From NCBI RefSeq assembly GCF_014229645.1, contig NZ_JAATOD010000001.1, positions 1,178,001 through 1,242,000 on the forward strand: DNA of 64,000 nt, in the 5' to 3' direction. The translations under genes were made by a program, and so were the position numbers. Shown piece by piece: positions 11,807 to 21,405 of this stretch. The notes beneath the pieces are model-generated. The model ran no database searches and had not been told where the DNA came from. It was given only the letters and a program-made list of their open reading frames with translations. The stretch is from Listeria swaminathanii. GTDB taxonomy: Bacteria > Bacillota > Bacilli > Lactobacillales > Listeriaceae. Each line of letters starts with the position of its first letter. Within the stretch, counting starts at the first letter, position 1.

Positions 11807-12574
11807 TTATTCGTTTTTACTTTTATAAAGGTCAAAATAGAACGAAGCGGCGGATAAAACATAGAGTGGAGCAGTTTCCGTTCTTAAAATTCTTGGGCCA
11901 AGTCCAGCGAGTTTTGCATTCACTTCTTGAAGGAGAATAAGCTCTTTTTCGCTAATACCGCCTTCTGGTCCGAAAATACATAAAACAGACTGTCCAGGCT
12001 TGATTGTTTGGAATAAACTGGCAAGCGCGCTGTCCTCGCCTTCTCGAGCACTTTCTTCATATGCTGCAATCACATAGTCATAGTGAACATGATCAAAAAT
12101 TAACTCTTTAAAGCTAGCGGCGTAATGAACTTCCGGGATTATAGTCCGGTGTGATTGTTCGGCAGCTTCTTGGGCAATTTTTTGTAGACGCTCGATTTTT
12201 TTGACAACTTTTTTATCATCCCACTTCACAACCGAACGTTCTGCTTTATAAGGAATGAATTTGTTTGCGCCTAGTTCTGTGGCTTTTTGGATGATAAGTT
12301 CTAGTTTATCGCCTTTTGGAAGACCGCTTGCAATCGTAATTTCGATCGGTAATTCGGTGTCTTCGTCCAACCATTTAACGAGATTTAATTGCAGTTCATC
12401 CTCGTTAATAGCAGTTATAGCGGCGATACACGTTTTTTTGCTTGGGAAAGCGATAAATACTTGGTCGGATTCTTTCATTCGCATAACTCGAGTCATATGA
12501 TGAAAATTTTCGCCTGTTATGCGGATTGTTTCGTTATCGTTTTCTAGCTCATTTGTTACGAAATAACGCTGCAT
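11807..12574 (-). CDS. rsmE: 16S rRNA (uracil1498-N3)-methyltransferase RsmE
   Basis: This 255-residue SPOUT-fold methyltransferase has an N-terminal PUA-like region and the family motifs GPEGGISEKE and LGPRILRTETAPL near the C-terminus, which form the knotted SAM site. RsmE methylates U1498 of 16S rRNA. It starts immediately after the prmA stop, so the two are co-transcribed. Confidence 0.95.
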   Translation of the reverse strand: MQRYFVTNELENDNETIRITGENFHHMTRVMRMKESDQVFIAFPSKKTCIAAITAINEDELQLNLVKWLDEDTELPIEITIASGLPKGDKLELIIQKATELGANKFIPYKAERSVVKWDDKKVVKKIERLQKIAQEAAEQSHRTIIPEVHYAASFKELIFDHVHYDYVIAAYEESAREGEDSALASLFQTIKPGQSVLCIFGPEGGISEKELILLQEVNAKLAGLGPRILRTETAPLYVLSAASFYFDLYKSKNE

Positions 12575-13519
12575 TTATTCCACTCCTCGTTTGGAAATAA
12601 TCGCAACCCAGTCCCCTTGTTGCTCGATTTTCTCGATAATAAGTCCAGCATTTTTCAGCGCTTCTTCTACTACTTTCGCTTTATCTTCAATAATTCCAGA
12701 AGCGATGAAAATTCCGCCTGGTTTGAGCGCTGCATAAACATCTTTAGGGAAAAGTAAAATAACTTCTGCTAAAATGTTTGCGACAACGATATCCACGTCA
12801 GTTTTGTTGATATCTTGAAGAAGATTGTTTTGTTTTACAGTAATGATATGTTCTGTTTTATTTAATGCGATATTTTCCTCGGCTGCACGGGTAGCAATTT
12901 CGTCGAGGTCGGTTGCTAAGATAGACTTAGCTCCTAGTTTGGCGCTGGCGATACTTAATACTCCAGATCCAGTCCCTACATCGATTACTTCATCACCTGG
13001 TTGTAAATAATCGCTTAAAGCGCGAATACAGAGTTGTGTCGTTGGATGTGTCCCTGTACCAAAAGCCATTCCTGGATCTAGTTCGATGATTATTTCATTC
13101 GCGGATGCTTCGTAGGATTCCCAGCTTGGGACAATTGTAATTCTGTCAGTGATTTGAACAGGATGATAGTATTTTTTCCAAGCGGTAGCCCATTCTTCGT
13201 CGTCTACATCATTAACGACAAATTGAAATTTACCTAACGGGATGTCAAAAGTTGCGAGGTTTTTCAAGGTTTGTTCGATTTCCGGAATTTGCTCGACAAA
13301 TTCTGTTGTTTTTAAGAAATAAGCTTTGATGATTACGCCTTCTTTTGGATAATCTTCGCGTTTAAGCGCGTAAATTTCACCAAATTTATCTTCTCGTTCG
13401 CGTAAAAAATCTGCTATATCTTCAATAGATACTCCTGCCGCGCCAAATTCTGTTAATACATTAGCAACTGGCTCTACTGCTTCATTTGTTGTATGGACTT
13501 CTACTTCTGACCATTCCAT
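12575..13519 (-). CDS. prmA: Ribosomal protein L11 methyltransferase PrmA
   Basis: The 314-residue protein has the SAM-binding motif [15 protein letters not shown], the N-terminal substrate-recognition region and an NPPY-like VANILAEV loop, as in PrmA. It trimethylates ribosomal protein L11. It follows dnaJ, as in Bacillus, but a hairpin at 13545-13582 lies between them. Confidence 0.95.
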   Translation of the reverse strand: MEWSEVEVHTTNEAVEPVANVLTEFGAAGVSIEDIADFLREREDKFGEIYALKREDYPKEGVIIKAYFLKTTEFVEQIPEIEQTLKNLATFDIPLGKFQFVVNDVDDEEWATAWKKYYHPVQITDRITIVPSWESYEASANEIIIELDPGMAFGTGTHPTTQLCIRALSDYLQPGDEVIDVGTGSGVLSIASAKLGAKSILATDLDEIATRAAEENIALNKTEHIITVKQNNLLQDINKTDVDIVVANILAEVILLFPKDVYAALKPGGIFIASGIIEDKAKVVEEALKNAGLIIEKIEQQGDWVAIISKRGVE

Positions 13520-13544
13520 TTTTTAACACTCCTTTAGTATGTAG

Positions 13545-13582
13545 AAAAGGTCGATGGTTGCTTCTCGCACAACTATCGACCT
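13545..13582 (-). terminator. Hairpin between dnaJ and prmA
   Basis: AGGTCGAT-A-GTTG pairs with CAAC-C-ATCGACCT around a 9-nt loop, followed by a short T-run (TTTTC). It is probably a partial terminator that tunes prmA-rsmE read-through. Confidence 0.6.
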
Positions 13583-13591
13583 CTACGTTCA

Positions 13592-14722
13592 TCAATCGCC
13601 TTTAAAAGCTCGTTTCATTTTGTCAAAAAATCCGGATGTTTGTTCATCTACTTTGTCGCCTGTAGTGGAAGCAAATTCGCGCAAGATTTCTTTTTGTTTA
13701 TCATCTAGTTTTTTCGGAACAATTACTTTGACGATAACGTGTTGGTCGCCAGTTCCATTTCCACGAAGATGCGGAACACCTTTGCCACGTAAGCGGAAGG
13801 TTGTACCTGTTTGTGTGCCACTCGGGATTTTCAAACGTACTTTACCGTGAACAGTTGGCACGTCAATTTCATCGCCTAATGTCGCTTGTACGAATGTGAT
13901 TGGAACTTCTACGTAAATGTCGTCTGCTTCTCGTTCGAAAAATTCATCTGGAGTAACTACGAATACGACATATAAATCGCCATTAGGTCCGCCGTTAATG
14001 CCGGCTTCCCCTTCGCCAGACACGCGCATTTGTTGTCCGTCATTGACACCAGCTGGAACTTTCACTTTGATTTTTTTCGTTTTAGTGACACGGCCTTTAC
14101 CGTGACATGTGGAACATTTTTCTTTGATTTCTTTACCAGTACCATTACAGTATTGGCATGTGCGTTTATTTACTACACGACCAAATGGGGTATTTTGTTC
14201 CACGTTAATAGAACCTTTACCACCACAATGGCTACATTTTTCTGGAGTAGTGCCTGGTTTCGCTCCAGAACCATGACATGTATCACAGTCTTCTTCGCGA
14301 GGGATTTCGATTTCCGCATCTTTACCAAAAATGGCTTCTTTAAATTTAAGACGCATCGTGTATTGTAAATCGCTACCTTGTCTTGGTGCGTTTGGATCTT
14401 GTTGGCGTCCGCCACCACCGAAGAATGTATCAAAGATGTCTTCAAAGCCGGAGAATCCTCCGCCACCAAAGCCACCACCAGCACCGCCGCCGAAGCCTTG
14501 GTTTGGATCTACATGTCCGTATTGATCATATTGAGCACGTTTTTGTGGGTCACTTAATGCTTCATAAGCCTCTGATATTTCTTTGAATTTTTCATCAGCG
14601 CCTGCTTCTTTATTTATGTCCGGATGATACTGTTTGGACAGTTTCCGGTAAGCTTTTTTTATTTCGTCCGCTGAGGCGCTTTTGGAAATACCAAGCACTT
14701 CATAGTAATCTCGTTTTGCCAT
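13592..14722 (-). CDS. dnaJ: Chaperone DnaJ (Hsp40)
   Basis: The 376-residue type I Hsp40 has a J domain with HPD at 33-35, a Gly/Phe-rich linker (about 75-110) and four CxxCxGxG zinc repeats ([32 protein letters not shown]). Two C-terminal substrate-binding domains follow. It stimulates the DnaK ATPase and delivers unfolded clients. It follows dnaK but has its own promoter and a terminator upstream. Confidence 0.98.
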   Translation of the reverse strand: MAKRDYYEVLGISKSASADEIKKAYRKLSKQYHPDINKEAGADEKFKEISEAYEALSDPQKRAQYDQYGHVDPNQGFGGGAGGGFGGGGFSGFEDIFDTFFGGGGRQQDPNAPRQGSDLQYTMRLKFKEAIFGKDAEIEIPREEDCDTCHGSGAKPGTTPEKCSHCGGKGSINVEQNTPFGRVVNKRTCQYCNGTGKEIKEKCSTCHGKGRVTKTKKIKVKVPAGVNDGQQMRVSGEGEAGINGGPNGDLYVVFVVTPDEFFEREADDIYVEVPITFVQATLGDEIDVPTVHGKVRLKIPSGTQTGTTFRLRGKGVPHLRGNGTGDQHVIVKVIVPKKLDDKQKEILREFASTTGDKVDEQTSGFFDKMKRAFKGD

Positions 14723-14766
14723 CCGCCATCACTCCTGTCCATGATAGATTTTTATAGTCCTAACGT

Positions 14767-14795
14767 ATTGTAACATTTGAAAGAGATGTTGTAAA
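14767..14795 (-). promoter_or_regulatory. Internal promoter in front of dnaJ
   Basis: TTTACA (14790-14795), 17 bp and TACAAT (14767-14772), with a TG extension, lie on the minus strand just downstream of the dnaK terminator. No CIRCE is seen next to it. Confidence 0.75.
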
Positions 14796-14810
14796 AACTT
14801 TATTTCAGAT

Positions 14811-14840
14811 AAAAAGCCAAAGCCACAGTAGACTTTGACT
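14811..14840 (-). terminator. Terminator between dnaK and dnaJ
   Basis: AGTCAAAG pairs with CTTTGGCT (one G-U) around a 10-nt loop, followed by TTTTT. It is probably leaky, because a CIRCE-controlled transcript may also reach dnaJ. Confidence 0.7.
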
Positions 14841-14864
14841 CAATATCCTTACCTGTTAAAAAGA

Positions 14865-16706
14865 TTATTTATTTTCTTTGTCGTCGTCATTTACTTCTTC
14901 AAATTCAGCGTCTACTACGTCGTCATTTTGAGGAGCTTCTTGACCTTCTGCGCCACCTGCTGCTTGTTGTTCTGCTGCAGCTTGTTCGTATAATTTAACA
15001 GATAGGTTTTGAACGATTTCGTTTAAGCTTTCTGTTTTTTCTTTAATTGCATCGAAATCTTCGCCTTTAAGCGCTTCTTGTAATTCGTCGCGAGCTGCTT
15101 CTGCTTTTTTCACTTCTTCTTCGTCCACTTTGCCTTCTAGTTCTTTCAATGTTTTATCAACAGTAAATACTAGTTGGTCAGCGTTGTTGCGAAGTTCTGC
15201 GTTTTCTTTGTTCTTTTTATCTTCTTCTGCATTTGCTTCTGCATCTTGAACCATTTTTTCGATTTCTTCGTCTGTTAAACCTGAAGAAGATTTAATAACG
15301 ATGTTTTGTTCTTTACCAGTTCCAAGATCTTTCGCGCGAACTGTTACGATACCATTTTTGTCGATATCAAATGATACTTCGATTTGTGGAATACCGCGTG
15401 GTGCTGCTGGGATATCCGCTAATTGGAAACGACCTAATGTTTTGTTGTCTTTTGCCATTGGGCGCTCACCTTGAAGTACATGAATATCTACGGCTGGTTG
15501 ATTGTCAGCTGCTGTAGAGAATGTTTGAGATTTAGATGTTGGAATTGTTGTGTTACGTTCGATAAGTGTAGTCATAACGCCACCCATTGTTTCAATACCA
15601 AGGGATAATGGAGTTACGTCAAGAAGTACAACGTCTTTTACATCACCAGTGATTACGCCACCTTGAATTGCAGCACCCATTGCTACAACTTCATCTGGGT
15701 TTACACCTTTATGAGGTTCTTTGCCTAATTCTTTTTTGATTGTTTCTTGAACTGCAGGAATACGAGTAGATCCACCAACTAAAATAACTTGGTCAATATC
15801 GCTTGCAGAAAGGTTTGCATCTTTTAATGCTTGACGAGTTGGCGCAATTGTACGTTCAACTAAGTCATGAGTTAATTCATCAAATTTAGCACGAGTAAGT
15901 GTTACTTCTAAGTGAAGTGGACCAGCTTCTCCGGCTGTGATAAATGGTAAAGAGATTTGTGTGCTTGTTACGCCAGAAAGATCTTTTTTCGCTTTTTCAG
16001 CTGCATCTTTCAAACGTTGAAGCGCCATTTTATCTTGGCTTAAATCAATACCGTTGTCTTTTTTGAATTCAGCTACTAGATAGTCAATGATTTTTTTGTC
16101 AAAGTCATCTCCACCTAGTTCGTTGTCGCCGGCAGTAGAATGTACTTCGAATACGCCATCGCCTAGTTCAAGGATAGATACGTCAAAAGTACCGCCACCA
16201 AGGTCAAATACTAAGATTGTTTGGTCTGTTTCTGTTTTATCCATACCGTAAGCAAGTGCTGCTGCTGTTGGTTCGTTAATAATACGTTCAACTTCAAGTC
16301 CAGCAATTTTACCAGCGTCTTTTGTTGCTTGACGTTGTGCATCGTTGAAATAAGCTGGAACTGTAATAACTGCTTTATCTACAGTTTCACCAAGGTAGTC
16401 TTCTGCATAGCTTTTTAGGTATTGCAAAATGATTGCACTGATTTCTTGTGGAGAGTAGTCTTTTCCTTCTACTGCTTCTTTGTAGTTAGTACCCATATGA
16501 CGTTTAATAGAACTTACTGTGTTTGGGTTTGTGATAGCAGCACGTTTCGCTACTTCACCTACTTGGCGTTCGCCGTTTTTGAAACCAACTACGGAAGGTG
16601 TTGTACGTGCGCCTTCTGGGTTAGGGATGATTTTAGCTTCTCCGCCTTCTAATACTGCCACTGCAGAGTTTGTTGTTCCTAAGTCAATACCGATAATTTT
16701 GCTCAT
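14865..16706 (-). CDS. dnaK: Chaperone DnaK (Hsp70)
   Basis: This 613-residue Hsp70 has the N-terminal phosphate loop GIDLGTTNS, the ATPase-domain motif [10 protein letters not shown], the substrate-binding domain and an acidic C-terminal tail. It binds exposed hydrophobic segments with DnaJ and GrpE as partners. It is the third gene of the HrcA-controlled unit. Codon use looks like that of a highly expressed gene. Confidence 0.99.
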   Translation of the reverse strand: MSKIIGIDLGTTNSAVAVLEGGEAKIIPNPEGARTTPSVVGFKNGERQVGEVAKRAAITNPNTVSSIKRHMGTNYKEAVEGKDYSPQEISAIILQYLKSYAEDYLGETVDKAVITVPAYFNDAQRQATKDAGKIAGLEVERIINEPTAAALAYGMDKTETDQTILVFDLGGGTFDVSILELGDGVFEVHSTAGDNELGGDDFDKKIIDYLVAEFKKDNGIDLSQDKMALQRLKDAAEKAKKDLSGVTSTQISLPFITAGEAGPLHLEVTLTRAKFDELTHDLVERTIAPTRQALKDANLSASDIDQVILVGGSTRIPAVQETIKKELGKEPHKGVNPDEVVAMGAAIQGGVITGDVKDVVLLDVTPLSLGIETMGGVMTTLIERNTTIPTSKSQTFSTAADNQPAVDIHVLQGERPMAKDNKTLGRFQLADIPAAPRGIPQIEVSFDIDKNGIVTVRAKDLGTGKEQNIVIKSSSGLTDEEIEKMVQDAEANAEEDKKNKENAELRNNADQLVFTVDKTLKELEGKVDEEEVKKAEAARDELQEALKGEDFDAIKEKTESLNEIVQNLSVKLYEQAAAEQQAAGGAEGQEAPQNDDVVDAEFEEVNDDDKENK

Positions 16707-16739
16707 TGTTATTTCCTCCTGTTATTCAGTAATTATTTT

Positions 16740-17315
16740 TTATTGATTTACTTTTACCATTGATGGGCGTATAACCCGGTCTTTTAATTTATAACCTTTT
16801 TGAAGTTCGGCAGTGATTTCGTTGCTTTCTGCATTTTCGTCACTGTCTTGCATAACGGCTTGATGGAAATTCGGGTCGAATTGTTCGCCGACAGCCGGAA
16901 TTACTTCAATGCCTTCTTTTTCAAAAGCAACAAGAATCTGGTTATATACCATTTCCATTCCTTTTAAAATTTGCTTCACTTCTTCTTGATCAGAACTCGT
17001 TGCAAGTGCTTTTTCAAAACTATCTAGTGCAGGAAGTAAATCTTGCGCTAGGCTTTGCGAACGATATTTCTGACTAGCATCACGGTCTGCGATATGTCGT
17101 TTTTTGACGTTTTCGAAGTCCGCTTGCATACGAAGATAGCGATTTTCCACTTCATCAAGTTTGTTTTCAAGTTCTAAAATCTTCGTTTGTTCTTCGGTTA
17201 AAGTATCAGCCGTAGCTTCTTCTTCAACGGTTTCTTCTGATTCATCTAAAATGTTTAATTCTTCTTGTTCGATTTCATCAGCAAGTCTTTCTTTTTTGTT
17301 CTTTTTCTCAGACAC
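16740..17315 (-). CDS. grpE: Nucleotide exchange factor GrpE
   Basis: The 191-residue protein has an acidic N-terminal region, a long coiled coil (about 50-110) and a C-terminal beta domain ending [12 protein letters not shown], as in GrpE. It releases ADP from DnaK. I choose the GTG at 17315, whose product starts [11 protein letters not shown]. The in-frame GTG three codons upstream lies inside the ribosome site GGAGGTGG. It lies between hrcA and dnaK. Confidence 0.95.
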   Translation of the reverse strand: MSEKKNKKERLADEIEQEELNILDESEETVEEEATADTLTEEQTKILELENKLDEVENRYLRMQADFENVKKRHIADRDASQKYRSQSLAQDLLPALDSFEKALATSSDQEEVKQILKGMEMVYNQILVAFEKEGIEVIPAVGEQFDPNFHQAVMQDSDENAESNEITAELQKGYKLKDRVIRPSMVKVNQ

Positions 17316-17356
17316 TTTAGCCACCTCCTGAAAAAACTTGTGCTTTTTCAGCCTTC

Positions 17357-18394
17357 CTAATTTTGGTTATCACGATAAAGTTTGGTTAACACATCGGTTA
17401 AATCTCGGCTCATTACATCAACAAGTCCCATCATTCTGCTATATTCCATTCTTGTTGGGCCTAGTAGCACGATACCGCCGACACGTTCGCCAGCAATATT
17501 ATACGTAGCTGTAATGATACTACAATCTTCCATTAGACTATTATTGTTTTCTCGACCAATCTTAACTTGAAGGCCATCGGGAATATCCCTAAACAATTCA
17601 TACACATCTTGTTCTTCTTCCATCAAATGAAGCATCTCACGGACTTTATTAATATCATGAAATTCTGGTTGGTTGAGGATATTCGTTTTTCCGCCAAAAT
17701 ACACTTTTTGTTGACTTGCTTGAGCAAAAGAATCGGAAAATACATGCATAAAGCTTTCATAGTTTCTGACATGCTTTCCAAGTAGTTCTTTTACTTCCAT
17801 TGGTATTTGTACTTTTAAATCATCAAGCGAAAGTCCAATTAGCCGTTCATTTAAAATGTTGACCATTCGTTCGATATCGGAAAGCGTCGAGCCCTCAGGT
17901 ATTGTCACAAGATGGTTATCAACATGCCCTTGATCGGTAATTAAAATGAGCATTGCTTGAAAATTATTAATTGGTACAAATCTAAAGCCACTTAAATGAT
18001 TTTTCGTCGCTTCAGGACCAAGCAAGATGGACGTGTAATTGGTTAAATCGGATAACATTAATGCTGAATTTTGGATAAGTCCTTCCATTTCATAATAATT
18101 CTCTGAAAAGAAAGAACGAATCATTTGTCTGTCGGATTTATCGAGCTTTTTGGGCTGGAGTAAATAATCGACATAGAAGCGATATCCTTTTTCTGAGGGA
18201 ACTCGTCCGGATGAAGAATGCGTCTTTTCAATAAAGCCGTATTCCTCCAGGACACCCATCTCATTACGGATAGTCGCTGAACTATAAGGCAAACCTTTTT
18301 CTTTCAGCAAATTCTTCGATCCAACCGGCTGAATAGTCCAAGTGAAATGATCGATGATGGCACGGAAAATCAAAAGTTGTCTTTCTGTTAACAT
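17357..18394 (-). CDS. hrcA: Heat-inducible transcription repressor HrcA
   Basis: This 345-residue repressor has an N-terminal winged helix ([15 protein letters not shown]...) and the HrcA dimerisation and inserted domains. HrcA binds CIRCE and, with GroEL as cofactor, represses the dnaK and groE operons. The ATG at 18392-18394 follows a GAGGTGA site, and a CIRCE lies directly upstream, so the gene represses itself. Confidence 0.97.
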   Translation of the reverse strand: MLTERQLLIFRAIIDHFTWTIQPVGSKNLLKEKGLPYSSATIRNEMGVLEEYGFIEKTHSSSGRVPSEKGYRFYVDYLLQPKKLDKSDRQMIRSFFSENYYEMEGLIQNSALMLSDLTNYTSILLGPEATKNHLSGFRFVPINNFQAMLILITDQGHVDNHLVTIPEGSTLSDIERMVNILNERLIGLSLDDLKVQIPMEVKELLGKHVRNYESFMHVFSDSFAQASQQKVYFGGKTNILNQPEFHDINKVREMLHLMEEEQDVYELFRDIPDGLQVKIGRENNNSLMEDCSIITATYNIAGERVGGIVLLGPTRMEYSRMMGLVDVMSRDLTDVLTKLYRDNQN

Positions 18395-18408
18395 AGCAAT
18401 CACCTCTT

Positions 18409-18435
18409 TTAGCACTCCATAACGTCAAGTGCTAA
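18409..18435 (-). promoter_or_regulatory. CIRCE operator of the hrcA-grpE-dnaK unit
   Basis: TTAGCACTC, 9 nt, AAGTGCTAA: one base (the first of the right arm) departs from the consensus inverted repeat. It overlaps the start of the transcript, 15 nt from the hrcA ATG. Confidence 0.97.
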
Positions 18436-18446
18436 ATACAAGTATA

Positions 18447-18475
18447 AATTTACCAAACAATCCCACCTTAGTCAA
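18447..18475 (-). promoter_or_regulatory. hrcA promoter
   Basis: TTGACT (18470-18475), 17 bp and TAAATT (18447-18452) lie just upstream of CIRCE. The 17-bp spacer is also the 3' arm of the hemW hairpin. Confidence 0.75.
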
Positions 18476-18515
18476 CCGAAAACACTCGATTTCAGACTAA
18501 AGTAGGATTATTTGG
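18453..18515 (-). terminator. Long hairpin in the hemW 3' region overlapping the hrcA promoter
   Basis: Arms at 18453-18473 and 18495-18515 can form a 21-bp stem in a minus-strand RNA. All three deviations from perfect complementarity are G-U pairs in that strand. The T-tract afterwards is weak (TAAATTTATAC), so terminator function is likely but not certain. Confidence 0.65.
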
Positions 18516-18540
18516 TCAAAAAAGGTCAAATGATGCGGTT

Positions 18541-19704
18541 TTAAAGAAATTCTTGGAAAACATTATTCCCTAAAAATCTTCCGCTTCTTGTAAGCGCCAC
18601 ATTTTCTTCGTTATTTTCAAGCCAGCCTTTAGCAGTTGTTTTTTGGATGGCATGGGCAAAAGTTGCATCTAAATCTTGGCCGAATTTTTGTTTGAAGTGG
18701 CTTTTATTTACACCGTCCACTTTTCGCAGGCCTAAAAACATTTCTTCTTCCATTTTTTCTTTTAGCGTAAGTTCTTTTTGTTGGAACGCTGGTAATTTAT
18801 TTTCTTGTAAGGGTTCCATGTATTTTTTGATTGGTCCAAAATTGCTGTATCGTGTGTTGCCTACATAACCATGTGCTCCGGCGCCGAATCCGTAATAATG
18901 TTCGTTGCTCCAGTAAGTAATATTGTGTTTACTTTGGAAGCCTTCTTTGGCAAAATTACTAATTTCATATTGTTTGCGGCCGTGCTTTTCCATTTCGTTT
19001 AGCAATAAGTCATACATATTTGCTTCGGCGTCTTGGCCTGGAAGGAAGAGTTTTCCTTTTTGCATCAAATTGTAGAAAATCGTTTTTGGTTCGATGATTA
19101 GTGAGTATGCGGAATAATGCGGTAAATCAAGGTCGAGCGCTTGCTTCAATGTGTCTTTGAAGTCAGCTTCGGTTTGTCCCGGTAAGCTAAAAATCAAATC
19201 GATACTCACATTATCAAAGCCAATTTTGCGCATATTTTCAACAGATTGATAGACATCTTTCACAGTATGAATACGGCCGATTTTTTTGAGCAGTTCGTTG
19301 TTGAAACTTTGAACTCCCATACTAATGCGGTTAACGCCGTGATCTTGCATCGCTTGTAATTTGGATAGCGAAAGGTCCCCTGGGTTTGCTTCGAAGGAAA
19401 ACTCGATCTCTTTTTTAAGCGGTAAAATTTCTTGGATTGCTGTGCAAAGTCTCGCAATTTGCGCTTCGTTTAAGGTTGTAGGTGTTCCGCCACCGACAAA
19501 AACTGTGTCAACTGGCGCGATTGGTCCTTTTGCAGCCGTTAGTTCCATTTCTTTTATAAGTAAATCTACGTATTCATCGACAGGTTGTCCTTCTAAGAAT
19601 ACTTTATTAAAATCGCAGTAATAACAAATGTGTTCGCAAAACGGAATATGAATGTATACCGCCGAACTTTCATTACTCGATTGGTTCGTATTTATCATTT
19701 TCAT
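18541..19704 (-). CDS. hemW: Radical SAM heme chaperone HemW (coproporphyrinogen oxidase-like)
   Basis: The roughly 387-residue protein has the radical-SAM cluster motif CEHICYYC (C23, C27, C30), then GGGTPT and the HemN C-terminal domain. These single-gene homologues upstream of hrcA in Firmicutes (Bacillus HemW, formerly YqeR/HemN) are thought to insert heme rather than act as true oxygen-independent oxidases. The start at 19704 follows GCAAGGA; another in-frame ATG lies two codons later. Confidence 0.92.
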   Translation of the reverse strand: MKMINTNQSSNESSAVYIHIPFCEHICYYCDFNKVFLEGQPVDEYVDLLIKEMELTAAKGPIAPVDTVFVGGGTPTTLNEAQIARLCTAIQEILPLKKEIEFSFEANPGDLSLSKLQAMQDHGVNRISMGVQSFNNELLKKIGRIHTVKDVYQSVENMRKIGFDNVSIDLIFSLPGQTEADFKDTLKQALDLDLPHYSAYSLIIEPKTIFYNLMQKGKLFLPGQDAEANMYDLLLNEMEKHGRKQYEISNFAKEGFQSKHNITYWSNEHYYGFGAGAHGYVGNTRYSNFGPIKKYMEPLQENKLPAFQQKELTLKEKMEEEMFLGLRKVDGVNKSHFKQKFGQDLDATFAHAIQKTTAKGWLENNEENVALTRSGRFLGNNVFQEFL

Positions 19705-19759
19705 CAATTCCTTGCACTTAAAATTTGCTTCGTTGTCCACTAGTCAGTTTAACATATTT

Positions 19760-20815
19760 TCAAGTGCTTTTGTGGAGGATTCGCTTTTGATCTAGTAAAT
19801 GATACTTCGCTAAACTATCAACCGCGGCTAGAACGGCTTCTTCTTTTGTGGAAATTGGTGCCCATCCTAAAATGTCTTTCGCTTTTGCGTTGCTTATTTG
19901 GCGATTCATATTAATCATTAACTCACCCTCTTTGGCATGCTTGTTAAATAAAGCGGCAACTTTAATGGCGGCATTAGGAAGTGTTTTACTTGGCATTTTG
20001 GAAACTAGCTCAGGGCGTTCTTGCCGTAGTAATGTAGCGATGTCCGCCATGCTAATCTCCCCGTCTGCTGATGCAATAAAACGCTCGCCGTTCGCTTCTG
20101 GCGTAATCATTGCGCGGATATGCAAGTCGGCAACATCACGTGCATCTACAACGTTTAACGGAATGTTTATAACGCGTTTCATCGAACCATTCAGCAGGCC
20201 TGTTAATAATTCAAAGCTTCCAGAAACGTGACTACTTTGCGATGGGCCAAAAATCGCGACAGGATTAATCGTTGCAAATTCTAGCTCTGTTTCATTTTCC
20301 ATGAATTTCCATGCTTCTTTTTCTGCGATTAATTTGGACTTTTCATAGGCGGATAATCCTTTGACATTTTCATCTGTCCAATATTCTTCGGTTGTAATAG
20401 TATTTTTGTCCGCGTTGCTAAAACCGATTGCTCCGAAATTAGAGGTCATCACTACGCGTTTTACTTTGGCTTCTTTGGCCGCTTTTAAAATCCTTGTAAT
20501 GCCTTCTATCGCAGGGCGAATTAATTCGTCTTCGTTTTTGAATTTACCAAAAAACACTGGTGAGGCAACGCTTAGTACATAGTCGCGATCTAGCATTGCT
20601 TCTTTCCATCCTGCATCTTTGGATAAATCTACTTCAGCAAAGGACAACTGCGTAAAATCTGCTATACCATTATTTTTCAGTACTTCTATTACTTTATCTT
20701 TACTTTTTAACGAGCGAACAGTCGTTTTGACATTGTAGCCTTTTTGCAATAATTGAAAGATAATATGCATTCCTAAAAATCCAGTCCCACCAGTTACTAA
20801 AACGTTATTTTTCAT
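19760..20815 (-). CDS. NAD(P)-dependent epimerase/reductase, extended SDR (dihydroflavonol reductase-like)
   Basis: The 351-residue Rossmann protein has the cofactor motif GGTGFLG (9-15) and the catalytic YEKSK (Y157, K161). It resembles the extended SDR group that includes dihydroflavonol 4-reductase and cinnamoyl-CoA or aldehyde reductases; the substrate cannot be told. The start is an ATGATG pair after GGAGG; I take the second ATG. It is divergent from a MerR gene, with one operator between them, which suggests induction by an electrophile or metabolite. Confidence 0.85.
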   Translation of the reverse strand: MKNNVLVTGGTGFLGMHIIFQLLQKGYNVKTTVRSLKSKDKVIEVLKNNGIADFTQLSFAEVDLSKDAGWKEAMLDRDYVLSVASPVFFGKFKNEDELIRPAIEGITRILKAAKEAKVKRVVMTSNFGAIGFSNADKNTITTEEYWTDENVKGLSAYEKSKLIAEKEAWKFMENETELEFATINPVAIFGPSQSSHVSGSFELLTGLLNGSMKRVINIPLNVVDARDVADLHIRAMITPEANGERFIASADGEISMADIATLLRQERPELVSKMPSKTLPNAAIKVAALFNKHAKEGELMINMNRQISNAKAKDILGWAPISTKEEAVLAAVDSLAKYHLLDQKRILHKST

Positions 20816-20863
20816 CATTTATTCCTCCGATAGTATTTAATTTTGCTTATTTATTTAATTAAC

Positions 20864-20894
20864 TTTATACTTACTCTAAACCCTAGAGTATAGT
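20864..20894. promoter_or_regulatory. MerR-type operator inside a shared bidirectional promoter
   Basis: A perfect 19-bp inverted repeat, TACTCTA-AACCC-TAGAGTA (20872-20890), lies in the divergent intergenic region. Reading plus, TTTATA (20864-20869) and TATAGT (20889-20894) are separated by 19 bp. Reading minus, ACTATA and TATAAA are the same hexamers. The long 19-bp spacer is the mark of MerR-activated promoters. Confidence 0.8.
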
Positions 20895-20927
20895 GTAGGG
20901 CAAGTAATTTATTTATTGGAGGAAAAA

Positions 20928-21365
20928 ATGACTTATACTATTAAAGAAGTAGCTGACATATTTCATTTGTCGATTTATACTTTACGTTATTATGATAAAC
21001 AAGGATTATTGCCATTTGTTTCTAAAAATCAATCCGGATACCGCGAATTTACCGAATCAGATTTAAATTTAATTCATACTATTTGTTGTTTGAAAAATAC
21101 GGGAATGCCATTAAAACAAATTCGCACCTATATTGATTATTGCATGGACGGCCCTGTTTCGATTGAAGCTCGAAAGCAATTACTTTTGGATCACCGTAAA
21201 GCTGTTTTAAAAAGTTTAGAAGATTTAACAGAAAATCTAAAAGAAGTAGATGTGAAAATTGCTAAGTATTCATCCCCAGATGCTGTAGAGATTATTACTG
21301 CTGAGCGAAATTATGTCAGTATGGAAAAGAAAAATCACGATTTAATTTATCCGTATCATATATAA
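20928..21365 (+). CDS. MerR-family transcriptional regulator
   Basis: The 145-residue protein has an N-terminal MerR winged helix (TYTIKEVADIFHLSIYTLRYY), then a dimerisation coiled coil of about 40 residues. There is no obvious metal-binding C-terminal loop; it resembles the AdhR/TipA-like MerR groups that respond to aldehydes or drugs. The ATG at 20928 follows TTGGAGG; the TTG inside that site is not the start. It probably controls itself and the divergent reductase through the 19-bp palindrome. Confidence 0.92.
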   Translation: MTYTIKEVADIFHLSIYTLRYYDKQGLLPFVSKNQSGYREFTESDLNLIHTICCLKNTGMPLKQIRTYIDYCMDGPVSIEARKQLLLDHRKAVLKSLEDLTENLKEVDVKIAKYSSPDAVEIITAERNYVSMEKKNHDLIYPYHI

Positions 21366-21402
21366 AAAGGTTGTGCCGTGAACGTTCACGGCACAACCTT
21401 TT
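21365..21402. terminator. Bidirectional terminator between merR and lepA
   Basis: A 38-bp perfect palindrome with arms of 19 bp (AAAAGGTTGTGCCGTGAAC and its complement) lies between the convergent genes. Confidence 0.95.
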
Positions 21403-21405
21403 ATA

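Noticed and set aside
14030-14586. Several open frames on the plus strand opposite dnaJ
   Set aside because: They are shadows of the Gly- and Cys-rich dnaJ reading frame, lack ribosome sites and have no recognisable domains.
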